A stretch of DNA of 13,768 nucleotides from a bacterium (GCA_021159225.1 JAGGSE010000100.1:1-13768); one strand, 5' to 3'. Positions 4,074 to 12,458 are shown, counted from the stretch's first letter. A program made the numbers and translations. Notes: generated from the sequence alone by a model not told the origin.

Positions 4074-6468
4074 TTTTTTTAGATATGTTTATTATTGTCT
4101 TGATTACCGCTCCGGGGCTCAGAGACATTGATTCAATTTTTTCTTTTATTAAAAACTCAGCGAATTCTGGAAAATTTGATGGTGCCTCACCGCAAATGCC
4201 GGAGTACTTTTTTGCCTTCCTGCACGCCCTAATTGCCCTTTTTATCATCTCCTTTACCGCTTCATTTCTTTCATCGCCTACTTTCGCCACAATAGCCGAA
4301 TCTCTGTCTCTAGCCAAAATCAATTGGGTAAGGTCGTTTGAACCAATTGAAAACCCGTCAAATATCTCCAAAAACCTATCAGCCAAAATGACATTTGAGG
4401 GAATCTCACACATTACAATCACCTTTAACCCTTCCTTGCCTTTCTTTAGTCCATTTTCTTCCATTATCTGTAAAACCTTCTTCCCCTCTTCTATTGTTCG
4501 GCAGAAGGGAATCATTGTCCAGATATTCTTCAAACCAAAGACATCTCTTGCCCGTTTAATTGCCTCACATTCCATTGCAAAAGCCGGCTGATATTCTGGA
4601 GTGCAATATCTGGAAGCACCCCGCCAGCCCAACATCGGATTTGACTCCTCCGGTTCAAAAAATTCTCCGCCTATTAACCTCCGGTATTCGTTTGTCTTAA
4701 AATCAGAAAACCTGACAATAACCGGCTTAGGATAAAAAGCGGCTGATATCTGGGATATCCCCTCAGCCAACTCCTTGACAAAATAGTCCCTCTTGGTCTT
4801 ATAACCAAGGGTGATGGCGTCAATTTTTCTAATAATTTCTTTGAGTTTTGCATCTCTTCTTGATTTTTGTTTCAACCAACCATAATGAATCAGAGCCAAG
4901 GGATGAACCCTGATTTTTTCGGCTAAAATAAACTCCATCCTTGCCAGTCCCACCCCGTCTACAGGCAGAAAAGAGTACTTAAAGGCAGACTCTGGCGACC
5001 CAATATTGAGCATTATTTTTGTTCTCAGTTGAGGTATTTTTTCAAGGTCATATCTTTTGGTTTCAAAAGGAATTCTCCCGTTGAAAATTCTGCCTTCGCC
5101 GCTTGTGCAATCAACAGTAATTTCTTTTCCGTTTTTTAAAACCCTTGTTGCCTTTCCTACTCCAACCACACAAGGAATCCCAAGTTCCCTACTGACAATT
5201 GCTGCATGGCAAGTAGGACCGCCTTCTTCTGTCACAATCGCTGAAGCCAAAGGGAAAATGCTTACCCAATCCGGGTCGGTCATTTTTGTCACCAAAACCT
5301 CTCCCCGTTTGAATTCCGAAATTTTTGAAATATCCTTGATAATATGAACCCTGCCCTGCCCGAGTTTTTCCCCTACAGCAATACCTTTAAGTATTGGCTT
5401 TTTTACCGCCTTAATTTTGTACTCCTCGTAAAACTGGTGTTTTTTCTGGCTAAAGACGGTTTCCGGTCTTGACTGAACAATAAAGAGTTGATTTGTTTTC
5501 CCGTCCTTTGCCCATTCAATATCTTGAGGACATCCGTAGTGTTCTTCCAAAATTATCGCCCATTTTGCCAGGGTTAGAATTTCCTTATCTGTCAAAGAAA
5601 ACTCTGCCTGCTGATTCTTTGGCACCTCTACTTCCTTCAGCCCTCCTGATTTTTTATAAACCAGTTTTCTATCCTTTCTTCCAAGGTCTTTTACAATTAT
5701 TGGCTGGTATCCCTTACTCAGGGTAGGCTTGAAGACATAAAATTTGTCGGGAGTAATCTTTCCCTTGACAATCATCTCTCCCTGACCATAGATTGAGTTA
5801 ATTAAAACCACCTTGGAAAAACCGGTTTCTGTGTCCAGGGTAAACATCACCCCGGATGAGGCCAAATCAGACCTTACCATTCTTAAAACCCCTACAGAAA
5901 GAGCAATCTTCAGATGGTCAAAACCCTTATCCTCCCGATAGGAAATGGCTCTGTCAGTAAATAAGGAGGCAATACAACTTTTGATTGCCCTTAATAAATT
6001 CTTGTCTCCATAGACATTGATATAACTTTCGTGCTGGCCAGCAAAAGAAGCCGTAGCAAGGTCTTCCGCCGTGGCTGACGACCTGACTGCTACATGGGTA
6101 TTTTTTTCTCCGTATTTCTCTGAAAGTTTGTGATAGGAGTCCAAAATTTCCCTTTGGATGTCAGAAGGAAACCTTCCATTTAAAATAAGGGCCCTTGCCG
6201 CCCTTCCTGTTTCCTTCAATGATTTTATGCTTTTGGGGTTGAATCTCCCAAAAATTTTCTTTAATTTTTTGTCAATTCCGTTAAATCTCAAATAATGCCA
6301 GTAGGCAGCGGAGGTTGTGGCAAAACCATTAGGAATACGGATTCCTTTCTTGCCCAACCTTGAAAACATCTCTCCCAAGGAGGCATTCTTGCCTCCTACC
6401 AAGGCTACATCCTCTTTTGATATTTCAGAGAACCACAAGACAAACCTCTTTGACTTCTTGTTTTCCAT
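4066..6468 (-). CDS. ppsA: Phosphoenolpyruvate synthase (pyruvate, water dikinase)
   Basis: A full-length 800-residue cytoplasmic enzyme catalysing pyruvate + ATP + H2O = PEP + AMP + Pi. The N-terminal ATP-binding domain shows VGGKNASLGEMFSRL (residues 24-38) and VAVRSSATAEDLATASFAGQ (126-145). The phosphohistidine swivel domain has GGPTCHAAIVSRELGIPCVV (416-435) with catalytic H421. The PEP-binding barrel has GVGLARMEFIL (505-515), RFSDFKTNEYRRLIGGEFFE (586-605), NPMLGWRGASRY (610-621), FSIGSNDLTQLILARDRDS (706-724) and GICGEAPS (757-764) with catalytic C759. All key residues are present. It follows ppa by 3 bp and overlaps the glycosyltransferase by 8 bp. In a fermentative small-genome cell it may act in gluconeogenesis, or in reverse to make ATP from PEP, AMP and Pi; the sequence cannot decide. 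The leader is purine-rich without a clear SD. Confidence 0.95.
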   Translation of the reverse strand: MENKKSKRFVLWFSEISKEDVALVGGKNASLGEMFSRLGKKGIRIPNGFATTSAAYWHYLRFNGIDKKLKKIFGRFNPKSIKSLKETGRAARALILNGRFPSDIQREILDSYHKLSEKYGEKNTHVAVRSSATAEDLATASFAGQHESYINVYGDKNLLRAIKSCIASLFTDRAISYREDKGFDHLKIALSVGVLRMVRSDLASSGVMFTLDTETGFSKVVLINSIYGQGEMIVKGKITPDKFYVFKPTLSKGYQPIIVKDLGRKDRKLVYKKSGGLKEVEVPKNQQAEFSLTDKEILTLAKWAIILEEHYGCPQDIEWAKDGKTNQLFIVQSRPETVFSQKKHQFYEEYKIKAVKKPILKGIAVGEKLGQGRVHIIKDISKISEFKRGEVLVTKMTDPDWVSIFPLASAIVTEEGGPTCHAAIVSRELGIPCVVGVGKATRVLKNGKEITVDCTSGEGRIFNGRIPFETKRYDLEKIPQLRTKIMLNIGSPESAFKYSFLPVDGVGLARMEFILAEKIRVHPLALIHYGWLKQKSRRDAKLKEIIRKIDAITLGYKTKRDYFVKELAEGISQISAAFYPKPVIVRFSDFKTNEYRRLIGGEFFEPEESNPMLGWRGASRYCTPEYQPAFAMECEAIKRARDVFGLKNIWTMIPFCRTIEEGKKVLQIMEENGLKKGKEGLKVIVMCEIPSNVILADRFLEIFDGFSIGSNDLTQLILARDRDSAIVAKVGDERNEAVKEMIKRAIRACRKAKKYSGICGEAPSNFPEFAEFLIKEKIESMSLSPGAVIKTIINISKKNA

Positions 6469-6471
6469 AAT

Positions 6472-6954
6472 TTATTCTTTTCTCTTTCTTGCCTCTTCAA
6501 TTATCTTCTCCGCTTCTTCTTTTCCTCTAAACTCCTTTAGTTTCACCCATTTATTCGGTTCCAGACGCTTATAGGTCTCAAAAAACTCCCGAATCTCTTT
6601 TTTTGTATGCTCTGGCAGGTCGTCTACATCTTTAATCTCCTTAAATCTTGGGTCTATTTTTTCTGCGGGCACAGCCAAAACCTTGGTGTCAATACCTGCC
6701 TCGTCTTCCATCTCTAAAATACCAATAGGCCTTGCCTTGACAATACAGCCGGGAAAGGTCGGGGAGGAAGAAAGCAAAACGCAGTCCAAAGGGTCGCCAT
6801 CTTCTCCCAAGGTATCTCTAATAAATCCGTACTCAAAAGGAAAATAATTGGGTCCGTACAAAGCCCTATCCAATTTTATCGCCCCCAACTCCTCATCATA
6901 TTCATACTTCATTTTAGACCCGGTGCAATTTTCAACAAAAACCAATATCTCCAT
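6472..6954 (-). CDS. ppa: Inorganic pyrophosphatase, family I
   Basis: A 160-residue soluble Mg-dependent enzyme hydrolysing PPi to two Pi. The family I core is complete: TGSKMKYEYD (residues 11-20, with the lysine and Glu of the active site), R30, FPFEYGF (38-44), and the signature GEDGDPLDCVLL (50-61) with D52, D54 and D57. GIDTKVLAVP (87-96) carries a further metal ligand and lysine, and YKRLEPNKWV (128-137) the late Tyr/Lys. It begins at the first strand (MEILVFVENCTGSK) and lacks the short N-terminal extension of E. coli Ppa, so it is a compact but intact form. It lies 16 bp after acs and 3 bp before ppsA on the same strand. The position fits removal of PPi made by acetyl-CoA synthetase. 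Confidence 0.95.
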   Translation of the reverse strand: MEILVFVENCTGSKMKYEYDEELGAIKLDRALYGPNYFPFEYGFIRDTLGEDGDPLDCVLLSSSPTFPGCIVKARPIGILEMEDEAGIDTKVLAVPAEKIDPRFKEIKDVDDLPEHTKKEIREFFETYKRLEPNKWVKLKEFRGKEEAEKIIEEARKRKE

Positions 6955-6970
6955 AATTTTGTTCTTTTAA

Positions 6971-8899
6971 TTATCTTTTAATTACGGCCTTTATTTTTTT
7001 AATTGTTTCAGGGTTCGCCAAGGTGGAGGTATCTCCGAGGTCCTTTTCTCCAGTTAACAACTTTTTCAAAATCCGCCTCATTATCTTGCCTGACCTGGTT
7101 TTCGGCAAATCCTCCACTAGATAAACCTCCTTAGGCAGGGCAATAGGACCTATCTGTTTTCTGACCTGAAGAACCACCTCCTTCTTAACCACTTCGCTTG
7201 CCTTATTTCCCTTATAAACAACGAAAACCACAGGCACCTCTCCTTTTATTTCATCCTTCTTGCCCACCACTGCTGACTCTGTAATTTCAGGATGCGTATT
7301 AACCGCTGATTCCAATTCACCGGTTGTTATTCGGTGTCCTGCTACCTTAATCACATCATCCATTCTCCCCACAATTCTAATCAGACCCCTTCTATCTTTG
7401 TAGGCGCTGTCGGAAGTAAAATAAATCCTCTCTCCGTACTGACTCCAGTAGGTTTTTTTATACTTTTCTGGATTTTTGTAAACACCCCTCAAAAGACCCG
7501 GAGCAAAAGGAGGTAAAAGCACCAAACTTCCCTGTTTGCCCGGAGGGCATGATTTTCCTTTTTCATCTAAAATATCAAACCTCGTACCCGGAAAGGGCAG
7601 ACCCGTAAAGGTGGGCTTAAAAGGACCTATTCCCGGCAGGGAGGTTATTAAAATTCCTCCCGTCTCTGTCTGCCACCAGGTATCAAGAAGGGGGCATCTT
7701 TCTTTCCCTACATTTTTGAAATACCAATGCCAAGCCGCTGCATCAATTGGCTCCCCCACTGATGCCAGAATTTGTAGGGTATCCAGTTTGTGTTTTTTTA
7801 GGTATTTCTTGCCATATTTTTCAAACATTCTGACTGCCGTGGGAGCAGTATAAAAGGTTGTCACTCCATATTTCTCGATAACTTGAGCCCATCTGTCAGG
7901 GCTTGGCCAGTCCGGCGCCCCTTCAAACATAATAAAACTTGCCCCATTTAATAGAGGACCGTAGCATGAATAGGTATGCCCGGTAATCCAGCCAATATCT
8001 GCTGTTGACCAAAAAATATCATCCGGCTTAAGGTCAAAAATCCACCTTGTCGTCCAGTATGCCTGAACCGTATAACCACCGCAGGCATGAACAGTTCCTT
8101 TGGGCTTGCCTGTGCTTCCGCTGGTATACAATATAAAAAGAACATCCTCGGCGTCCATTATCCTTGGCTGCATCTTCTCGCTCTCTTTCTCAATTATGTC
8201 AGACCACCACAGGTCCCGGCCCTTTTTCATCTCCACCTTATTTGCCGCTCTTTTCACCACTACCATCTTTCTCACCTTCGTTCCCTTTACACCCTCATCA
8301 GCCTGCTTTTTAAGATTAATAACTTTCCCCCTTCTGTAGTATCCGTCGGCTGTAATCAACACCTTTGCCTCTGTGTCCTGCAATCTTATCCTCAAGGCGT
8401 TGGGAGAAAAGGCGGAAAAGACCACCGAATGAACTGCTCCAATTCTAGCGCAAGCCAACATTGAAACAATAACCTCGGGAATCATCGGCAGATAAATTCC
8501 CACCCTATCCCCCTTTTTCACTCCCAGTTTCAAGAGAGCGTTGGCAAAACGATTGACTTCCCTCAAAAGTTGATAATAGGTAAAAACCCTCTCCCGCCCT
8601 TCCAAGGGCTCTGGCTCCCAGATAAGGGCAACCCTGTTTTTAACATTTTCCCAGCCAGCCCGGTTTTCTTCAAAAATGTCTGCGGTGATATTTATCTTGC
8701 CTCCAGAAAACCAATGAAAATAGGGAGGCTGATGAGAAAACACCTTTTTCCATTTTTTGTACCAAAAAAGTCCTTTCGCCAGTTTTTCCCAAAACCTAAT
8801 AGGATTTTTTGCCGCTTCCTTATAAATGGCAGCGCTTTTCACCAGCGCCTTTTTCTTAAATTCTTTTCCCGGAAAATATAGATTGCCTTTTTTAATCAT
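6971..8899 (-). CDS. acs: AMP-forming acetyl-CoA synthetase
   Basis: A 642-residue ANL-superfamily enzyme: acetate + ATP + CoA gives acetyl-CoA + AMP + PPi. The Acs N-terminal region is present (FKKKALVKSAAIYKEA, then FHWFSGGKINI). LYTSGSTGKPKGTVH (residues 257-271) is the A3 phosphate-binding loop. DTWWQTETGG (406-415) is the A5 motif; its paired Trp gives the short acyl pocket expected for acetate. YFTSDSAYKDRRG (493-505) and GRMDDVIKVAGHRIT (511-525) are the A7/A8 hinge motifs. PKTRSGKIMRRIL (599-611) holds the catalytic K605, the residue acetylated in regulated homologues. ATG 8899 is chosen: the upstream extension to TTG 9010 is unlike Acs and that TTG is the -35 box. First gene of the acs-ppa-ppsA-GT-murB operon. 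A broader acyl range (propionate) is not excluded. Confidence 0.94.
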   Translation of the reverse strand: MIKKGNLYFPGKEFKKKALVKSAAIYKEAAKNPIRFWEKLAKGLFWYKKWKKVFSHQPPYFHWFSGGKINITADIFEENRAGWENVKNRVALIWEPEPLEGRERVFTYYQLLREVNRFANALLKLGVKKGDRVGIYLPMIPEVIVSMLACARIGAVHSVVFSAFSPNALRIRLQDTEAKVLITADGYYRRGKVINLKKQADEGVKGTKVRKMVVVKRAANKVEMKKGRDLWWSDIIEKESEKMQPRIMDAEDVLFILYTSGSTGKPKGTVHACGGYTVQAYWTTRWIFDLKPDDIFWSTADIGWITGHTYSCYGPLLNGASFIMFEGAPDWPSPDRWAQVIEKYGVTTFYTAPTAVRMFEKYGKKYLKKHKLDTLQILASVGEPIDAAAWHWYFKNVGKERCPLLDTWWQTETGGILITSLPGIGPFKPTFTGLPFPGTRFDILDEKGKSCPPGKQGSLVLLPPFAPGLLRGVYKNPEKYKKTYWSQYGERIYFTSDSAYKDRRGLIRIVGRMDDVIKVAGHRITTGELESAVNTHPEITESAVVGKKDEIKGEVPVVFVVYKGNKASEVVKKEVVLQVRKQIGPIALPKEVYLVEDLPKTRSGKIMRRILKKLLTGEKDLGDTSTLANPETIKKIKAVIKR

Positions 8900-8972
8900 A
8901 ACATTAAATCTACAACTTTTGATTTGGAATTTTAAACTATGAATTCTATATCGGATTAAACATCCGGCGTCT
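8900..8972 (-). promoter_or_regulatory. 5' leader of acs
   Basis: This roughly 73-nt leader lies between the predicted transcription start and the acs ATG. It contains a small stem, CGGAT/ATCCG (8952-8956 with 8962-8966, 5-nt loop), followed by an AT-rich stretch containing AAATC/GATTT. No riboswitch class is recognised and no SD is seen before the ATG. Confidence 0.35.
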
Positions 8973-8980
8973 AACGACTT

Positions 8981-9010
8981 ATTATATCCCCAGTTCCCTC
9001 TTCTTGTCAA
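8981..9010 (-). promoter_or_regulatory. Consensus sigma-70 promoter of the acs-ppa-ppsA-GT-murB operon
   Basis: On the minus strand, TTGACA (9010-9005) and TATAAT (8986-8981) are both perfect and separated by 18 bp. The start site is expected near 8973. The promoter lies in the 146-bp gap after the ATPase gene, so the metabolic operon has its own strong promoter. The -35 box was the source of a spurious upstream TTG start for acs. Confidence 0.85.
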
Positions 9011-9045
9011 TCAATAATTATCAACAACGAAAAACCTTTCTAAAA

Positions 9046-11526
9046 TTAAAATATCCGCAAACTAAAATCTTTAGGCTCTATCTCCACTCTATCCCCTTCC
9101 TTTAGTTTGCCAGAGAGCAAAGCAGAAGCCAAGGGGTTCTCCACATTCCTCTGAATTACTCTTCTCATTTCTCTTGCTCCAAATTCGGGTTTATAAGACA
9201 ACTCGGCTATTCTCTTCTTAAGGGCTTCGGTAATAATAAAATCAATACCCTTTTCCTTCAGACCTTTTTTTATCTTTTCCAAAAGCAGATGGGCGATTTT
9301 TAGAAGGTCTTCATTTCTTAATGGCTTAAAAACCACTACGCCGTCAAAGCGGTTAATAAACTCCGGCCTAAACAGACCCTTTTCAAAAAGATAGCCCAAA
9401 AGTTTTTCTTTAAATTCTGACCAATCGGTTTTTTCTTTCAATCTCTCCAGAATGATGTCTGAGCCAGCGTTTGAGGTGGCAATGATAATGGTATGTCTAA
9501 AATAGACCTTCCTGCCCACCCCATCAGTCAAAAATCCCTCATCCAAGACCTGCAAGAATAGATTTAAGATATCAGGATGGGCTTTTTCAATCTCGTCTAA
9601 GAGAACAAGGGAAAAGGGGTTTTCTCTCACTGCGGTTGTTAGAAGTCCCTCTTCATGCTCTGGAGAACCAATAAGCCGAGAAATGTCTTTAATCTGCTGA
9701 AATTCAGACATATCAATCCGGATTATTCTTTTTTCCGAACCGAAATAGTATTCAGATAATGCCTTGGCGGTTTCTGTTTTTCCTACTCCTGTAGGTCCTA
9801 AAAACAAGAAACTGCCCATTGGCTTGTGTCTTGTCGATATCTCAGCCCTGGCCCTTCTTAAGGAAGAAGCGATTTCTCTTACCGCCTCTTCCTGGTCAAC
9901 AATACGCTGATGAATTAACTCCTCTAACTTTAACAATACCTTTTTTTCTCTGGCCTCCATTTCCCCCAAGGGAATTTCAAGTTTCTGAGAAAGAACCGTT
10001 GCCACATCCTTGGGCGAGAGAATCTTTTCTTTCTCCTGACTGATATGGATTACTGCCTCATCCAATACCTTTATTGCCTTCTCCGGAAAGGGCAGAGAAG
10101 GAAAATACTCGGAACAATACCTTACTATATCTCTAAGCGCTTGATAGGAAATAAATTTTTTGTATCTAAATTCCAAATAGGCAGACATATCCTCAAGTAT
10201 TAATAGGGCTTCCTTTTCTGAAACACCAGGGACCTCCACCTTTTGAAAGAGGTTTAGAACAGATGGCTTTGCTTCAATTTCTTTATGCAATCCGACATAA
10301 TTGGTAATAGCGATAATCTGAAACTGGGGAAGAGAAAGGTAAGGCACCAGAGCGCCAGTGATGTTAGGTATCCCTGGAGCGGGCTTGCTTCTGATAAAAT
10401 TGTGAAAACGGTCAATTACCAAAACGATATTCCCTGCTCTGGCTGTTTCTCGAAAAACTGCCTCCAGAAGAGCCTCGCACTCATCCATATCTTTTGCCTC
10501 TGCGGAAAGAGAAGATAGGTCTAATTCTAAAAACCTCTTATAATTAACCTCGGGCAAACTTTTGCCCAGCAGAGATTTAAGGGCTAAAAACTCAATGAGA
10601 GACCTTCTGCCGCTACCCGGCTGGCCTACAAGCAAAACATTATTAATCTCTCTTTCGGAAAGAATCCTTTCCACCTCCTCGAGCACCTCCTGTTTTCCTA
10701 CCATCTGGCTGAAGAAAAACTTCCTTCTGGCAATAGCGGATATATCTGTAGAAAATCTATCCAAGGTGGGCGTATAGCCAGTGGCCCAATCTTTGCCAAT
10801 AGAGCCCAATTGTAAAAGATTTTCCTTTTCCCAAAACCTTTTTCTTTTCTGGATTCTTTTCTCTATCCTCTCTAACCATTCCACCACATTCTCAATATCC
10901 TCCGGCTTCAATCGGGCGTCAACCAACACCTTCTTGAATACAGGATTGTTTTTTGCCAAAGAAATAAGAACATCTCCCATTTCAATCCTCTCCTTTCCCC
11001 TTTTTCGGGCAATTTTCAAAGAATCCTCAAGAATCCTCTGAAATTCTAAACCTTTCTTTTCTGTTAAATTCTCAGACAACCTGCTTGAATACCTCAAATG
11101 AGCCAAAAGCAGTTTTCTTATTTCTTTTGGGTTTAAAAGACAGCGGTAAAAGACAAAACGAAGTTTTGCCTGCTGGGTAATAAGATTGTAGAGAAGGCGG
11201 GTCCCATCGTTTTCTGCAGTGTAAATTGCCTTAGCAACCTCAAAACTAAATAAATCGGCTAAATTGTATTCTTGAGGAGAGGTTATTGCCTTTTCAATTT
11301 TGACCTTCAATTTCGGATGCTTAACTGCTGAATTAAAAAAGCAATCCAAAAGATAATAGGCAACAGTTAGGTCCAAAAATATCAAAAACAGACCCCAAAG
11401 TTTCAAGACCAAAAAAAGTAAAGAAAGGAGAAAAAAGACCTTCTTAAAAAGAGAAGCGAAGCGAAAGAGGGGGTTCTTTTCTAACCGGACTGCTTCAAAA
11501 ACGGCTGATTTTTCTAGATTAAACAT
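9046..11526 (-). CDS. Membrane-anchored Clp-family double AAA+ ATPase with a degenerate first AAA+ module
   Basis: An 826-residue protein. Residues about 28-63 are strongly hydrophobic (one or two membrane helices). A Clp_N-like helical region follows (about 150-222). AAA+ module 1 is degenerate: the Walker A is GQPGSGRR (301-308, R307 for Lys), the Walker B is VLVIDRF (R373 for the catalytic Glu), and the usual 'RRFQ' arginine finger is NLFQ (425-428). AAA+ module 2 is intact: GPTGVGKT (577-584), LVLLDEIEKAH (640-650), sensor 1 N686, RPEFINRFD (R726) and sensor 2 GAR (R785). Both aromatic pore loops are missing: 'KYRG' in module 1 and 'GYVG' in module 2, where SRLIGSPEHEEGLLT is shortened. 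No middle domain or ClpP-docking loop is visible. It is probably a membrane-bound ATP-driven remodelling protein with an unknown substrate. It is the last gene of a three-gene operon, 6 bp after the membrane protein. Confidence 0.88.
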   Translation of the reverse strand: MFNLEKSAVFEAVRLEKNPLFRFASLFKKVFFLLSLLFLVLKLWGLFLIFLDLTVAYYLLDCFFNSAVKHPKLKVKIEKAITSPQEYNLADLFSFEVAKAIYTAENDGTRLLYNLITQQAKLRFVFYRCLLNPKEIRKLLLAHLRYSSRLSENLTEKKGLEFQRILEDSLKIARKRGKERIEMGDVLISLAKNNPVFKKVLVDARLKPEDIENVVEWLERIEKRIQKRKRFWEKENLLQLGSIGKDWATGYTPTLDRFSTDISAIARRKFFFSQMVGKQEVLEEVERILSEREINNVLLVGQPGSGRRSLIEFLALKSLLGKSLPEVNYKRFLELDLSSLSAEAKDMDECEALLEAVFRETARAGNIVLVIDRFHNFIRSKPAPGIPNITGALVPYLSLPQFQIIAITNYVGLHKEIEAKPSVLNLFQKVEVPGVSEKEALLILEDMSAYLEFRYKKFISYQALRDIVRYCSEYFPSLPFPEKAIKVLDEAVIHISQEKEKILSPKDVATVLSQKLEIPLGEMEAREKKVLLKLEELIHQRIVDQEEAVREIASSLRRARAEISTRHKPMGSFLFLGPTGVGKTETAKALSEYYFGSEKRIIRIDMSEFQQIKDISRLIGSPEHEEGLLTTAVRENPFSLVLLDEIEKAHPDILNLFLQVLDEGFLTDGVGRKVYFRHTIIIATSNAGSDIILERLKEKTDWSEFKEKLLGYLFEKGLFRPEFINRFDGVVVFKPLRNEDLLKIAHLLLEKIKKGLKEKGIDFIITEALKKRIAELSYKPEFGAREMRRVIQRNVENPLASALLSGKLKEGDRVEIEPKDFSLRIF

Positions 11527-11532
11527 AACTGA

Positions 11533-11913
11533 TTAAAATGAAAGAATAAGCCCAAGAATAAAGCAAAAAATTAAAAGAAAAGGAAGAGCAAACCAAACCA
11601 AAAACAAACCTGCCCCAAAAACCAATACCAACAACTCAAAAAATATCCCCATTAAAATAACAGGGATTCTTGCTATTGCTCCACAAAACCGAGAAAAAAG
11701 ATTAGAAAATAAAACAAGGAATCGCTCCCCCAAATCAAAACCCCTGCCAGCAGACCAACTAATCCTTTTCCAAGGAGAAAAAAGGGTCTTCAAAAGAAGG
11801 GTAATGGAAAAAAAATATATACCAAATGCCAAAAAGTTTCTCCAGCCCCTTAAAATCTTCCTCGTCTGGTCCCCAAAATGCCACCTCAAATACCGAACCA
11901 AAAGAATAGACAT
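11533..11913 (-). CDS. Small multi-pass membrane protein in the Clp-like operon
   Basis: A 126-residue protein of unknown function. A basic N-terminal segment (VRYLRWHFGDQTRKILRGW) is followed by a first membrane helix (about FLAFGIYFFSITLLLKTLF). A loop, SPWKRISWSAGRGFDLGERF, carries aromatic and basic residues that look conserved. Two further hydrophobic helices (about residues 83-106 and 107-126) end at the extreme C-terminus. No catalytic motif is visible. I recognise the general type as a conserved small-genome membrane protein but know no function. ATG 11913 is preferred; a TTG at 11943 would add 10 residues and leave 8 bp to the upstream stop. No SD marks either start. The 6-bp gap to the membrane-anchored ATPase suggests the two work together, perhaps as membrane partner or channel. 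Confidence 0.78.
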   Translation of the reverse strand: MSILLVRYLRWHFGDQTRKILRGWRNFLAFGIYFFSITLLLKTLFSPWKRISWSAGRGFDLGERFLVLFSNLFSRFCGAIARIPVILMGIFFELLVLVFGAGLFLVWFALPFLLIFCFILGLILSF

Positions 11914-11951
11914 AGAGCCATTAGAAAGAAAAAATCTTTTCAAAAAATTTA

Positions 11952-12458
11952 TTAAAATTTGACTTTTACTCTTAAGGTGGACTCTTTTTTAGAATGAGAG
12001 ATTGAAATCTTTCCTTTTTGGGCAAAGGTCTGCTTTATCTTTTTTGCTAATCTTTGAGCCAATTGGTTTTCAGTAGTTAAGATTCTAACATCTCCTTCTC
12101 TATTTTCTTTAATAGAAATTATCCTATCTAAAGGGTCTTTTTCAAAAGCCCGTTTGCCAAAATTCTGAGCCAATTTTTTAATTTCTTTCTTTAATTTCTC
12201 CGGTACCCCTTCCAAAATTATCTCTCCTTCAAACTTTCCATCTAATATCATTTGACAAGCAGGACAAATAGTAAATTTCAATCTCTTTGATTTTCTTAAG
12301 CCCGGATAATCATCAAGTTGGTGATGCCATTCTTTGTACCAATAAACCGATTTACATTTCTTACAGATTAAAATGTCTTCCTTCCCCTTTCCAAATTCTG
12401 CTTCCTCCTTCTTTGATTTGGGAAAATGAGAAGGGAAATTTTTTGGGAAAGTAGGCAT
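11952..12458 (-). CDS. Zinc-ribbon protein (BCAM0308/NMD3-like)
   Basis: A 168-residue soluble protein. ICKKCKSVYWYKEWHH (residues 31-46) and TICPACQMILDGKFEGEI (63-80) place C32/C35 and C65/C68 as a four-cysteine zinc site. The arrangement, with 'YWYKEWHH' after the first knuckle and 'DGKFEGEI' after the second, resembles the BCAM0308-type family and the NMD3 N-terminal zinc ribbons. The C-terminal half has two alpha/beta segments (DRIISIKENREGDVRILTTE, then a helix and the basic strand STLRVKVKF), suggesting RNA or ribosome contact; that is inference. GGAGG lies only 3 nt before the ATG, the clearest but unusually close SD in this operon. It is the first gene after the promoter at 12487-12514. 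An adaptor role for the ATPase, comparable in idea to the zinc protein McsA with ClpC, is possible but unproven. Confidence 0.8.
   Translation of the reverse strand: MPTFPKNFPSHFPKSKKEEAEFGKGKEDILICKKCKSVYWYKEWHHQLDDYPGLRKSKRLKFTICPACQMILDGKFEGEIILEGVPEKLKKEIKKLAQNFGKRAFEKDPLDRIISIKENREGDVRILTTENQLAQRLAKKIKQTFAQKGKISISHSKKESTLRVKVKF

Noticed and set aside
4043..4591. 182-codon plus-strand open frame antisense to ppsA
   Set aside because: It lies opposite an intact, motif-rich ppsA. Its hydrophobic translation is the usual mirror of a charged coding strand and it has no recognisable domain or start signal.
8087..8464. 125-codon plus-strand open frame antisense to acs
   Set aside because: It overlaps conserved Acs motifs on the opposite strand and has no independent support.
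8952..8966. Small CGGAT/ATCCG hairpin as terminator of the ATPase operon
   Set aside because: The stem is only 5 bp, no T-run follows on the minus strand, and it lies downstream of the acs promoter.
8900..9010. N-terminal extension of acs from TTG 9010
   Set aside because: The TTG is the -35 box of a perfect promoter. The extra 37 residues (starting MTRRGNWGYNK) are unlike any Acs, while homology begins after ATG 8899.
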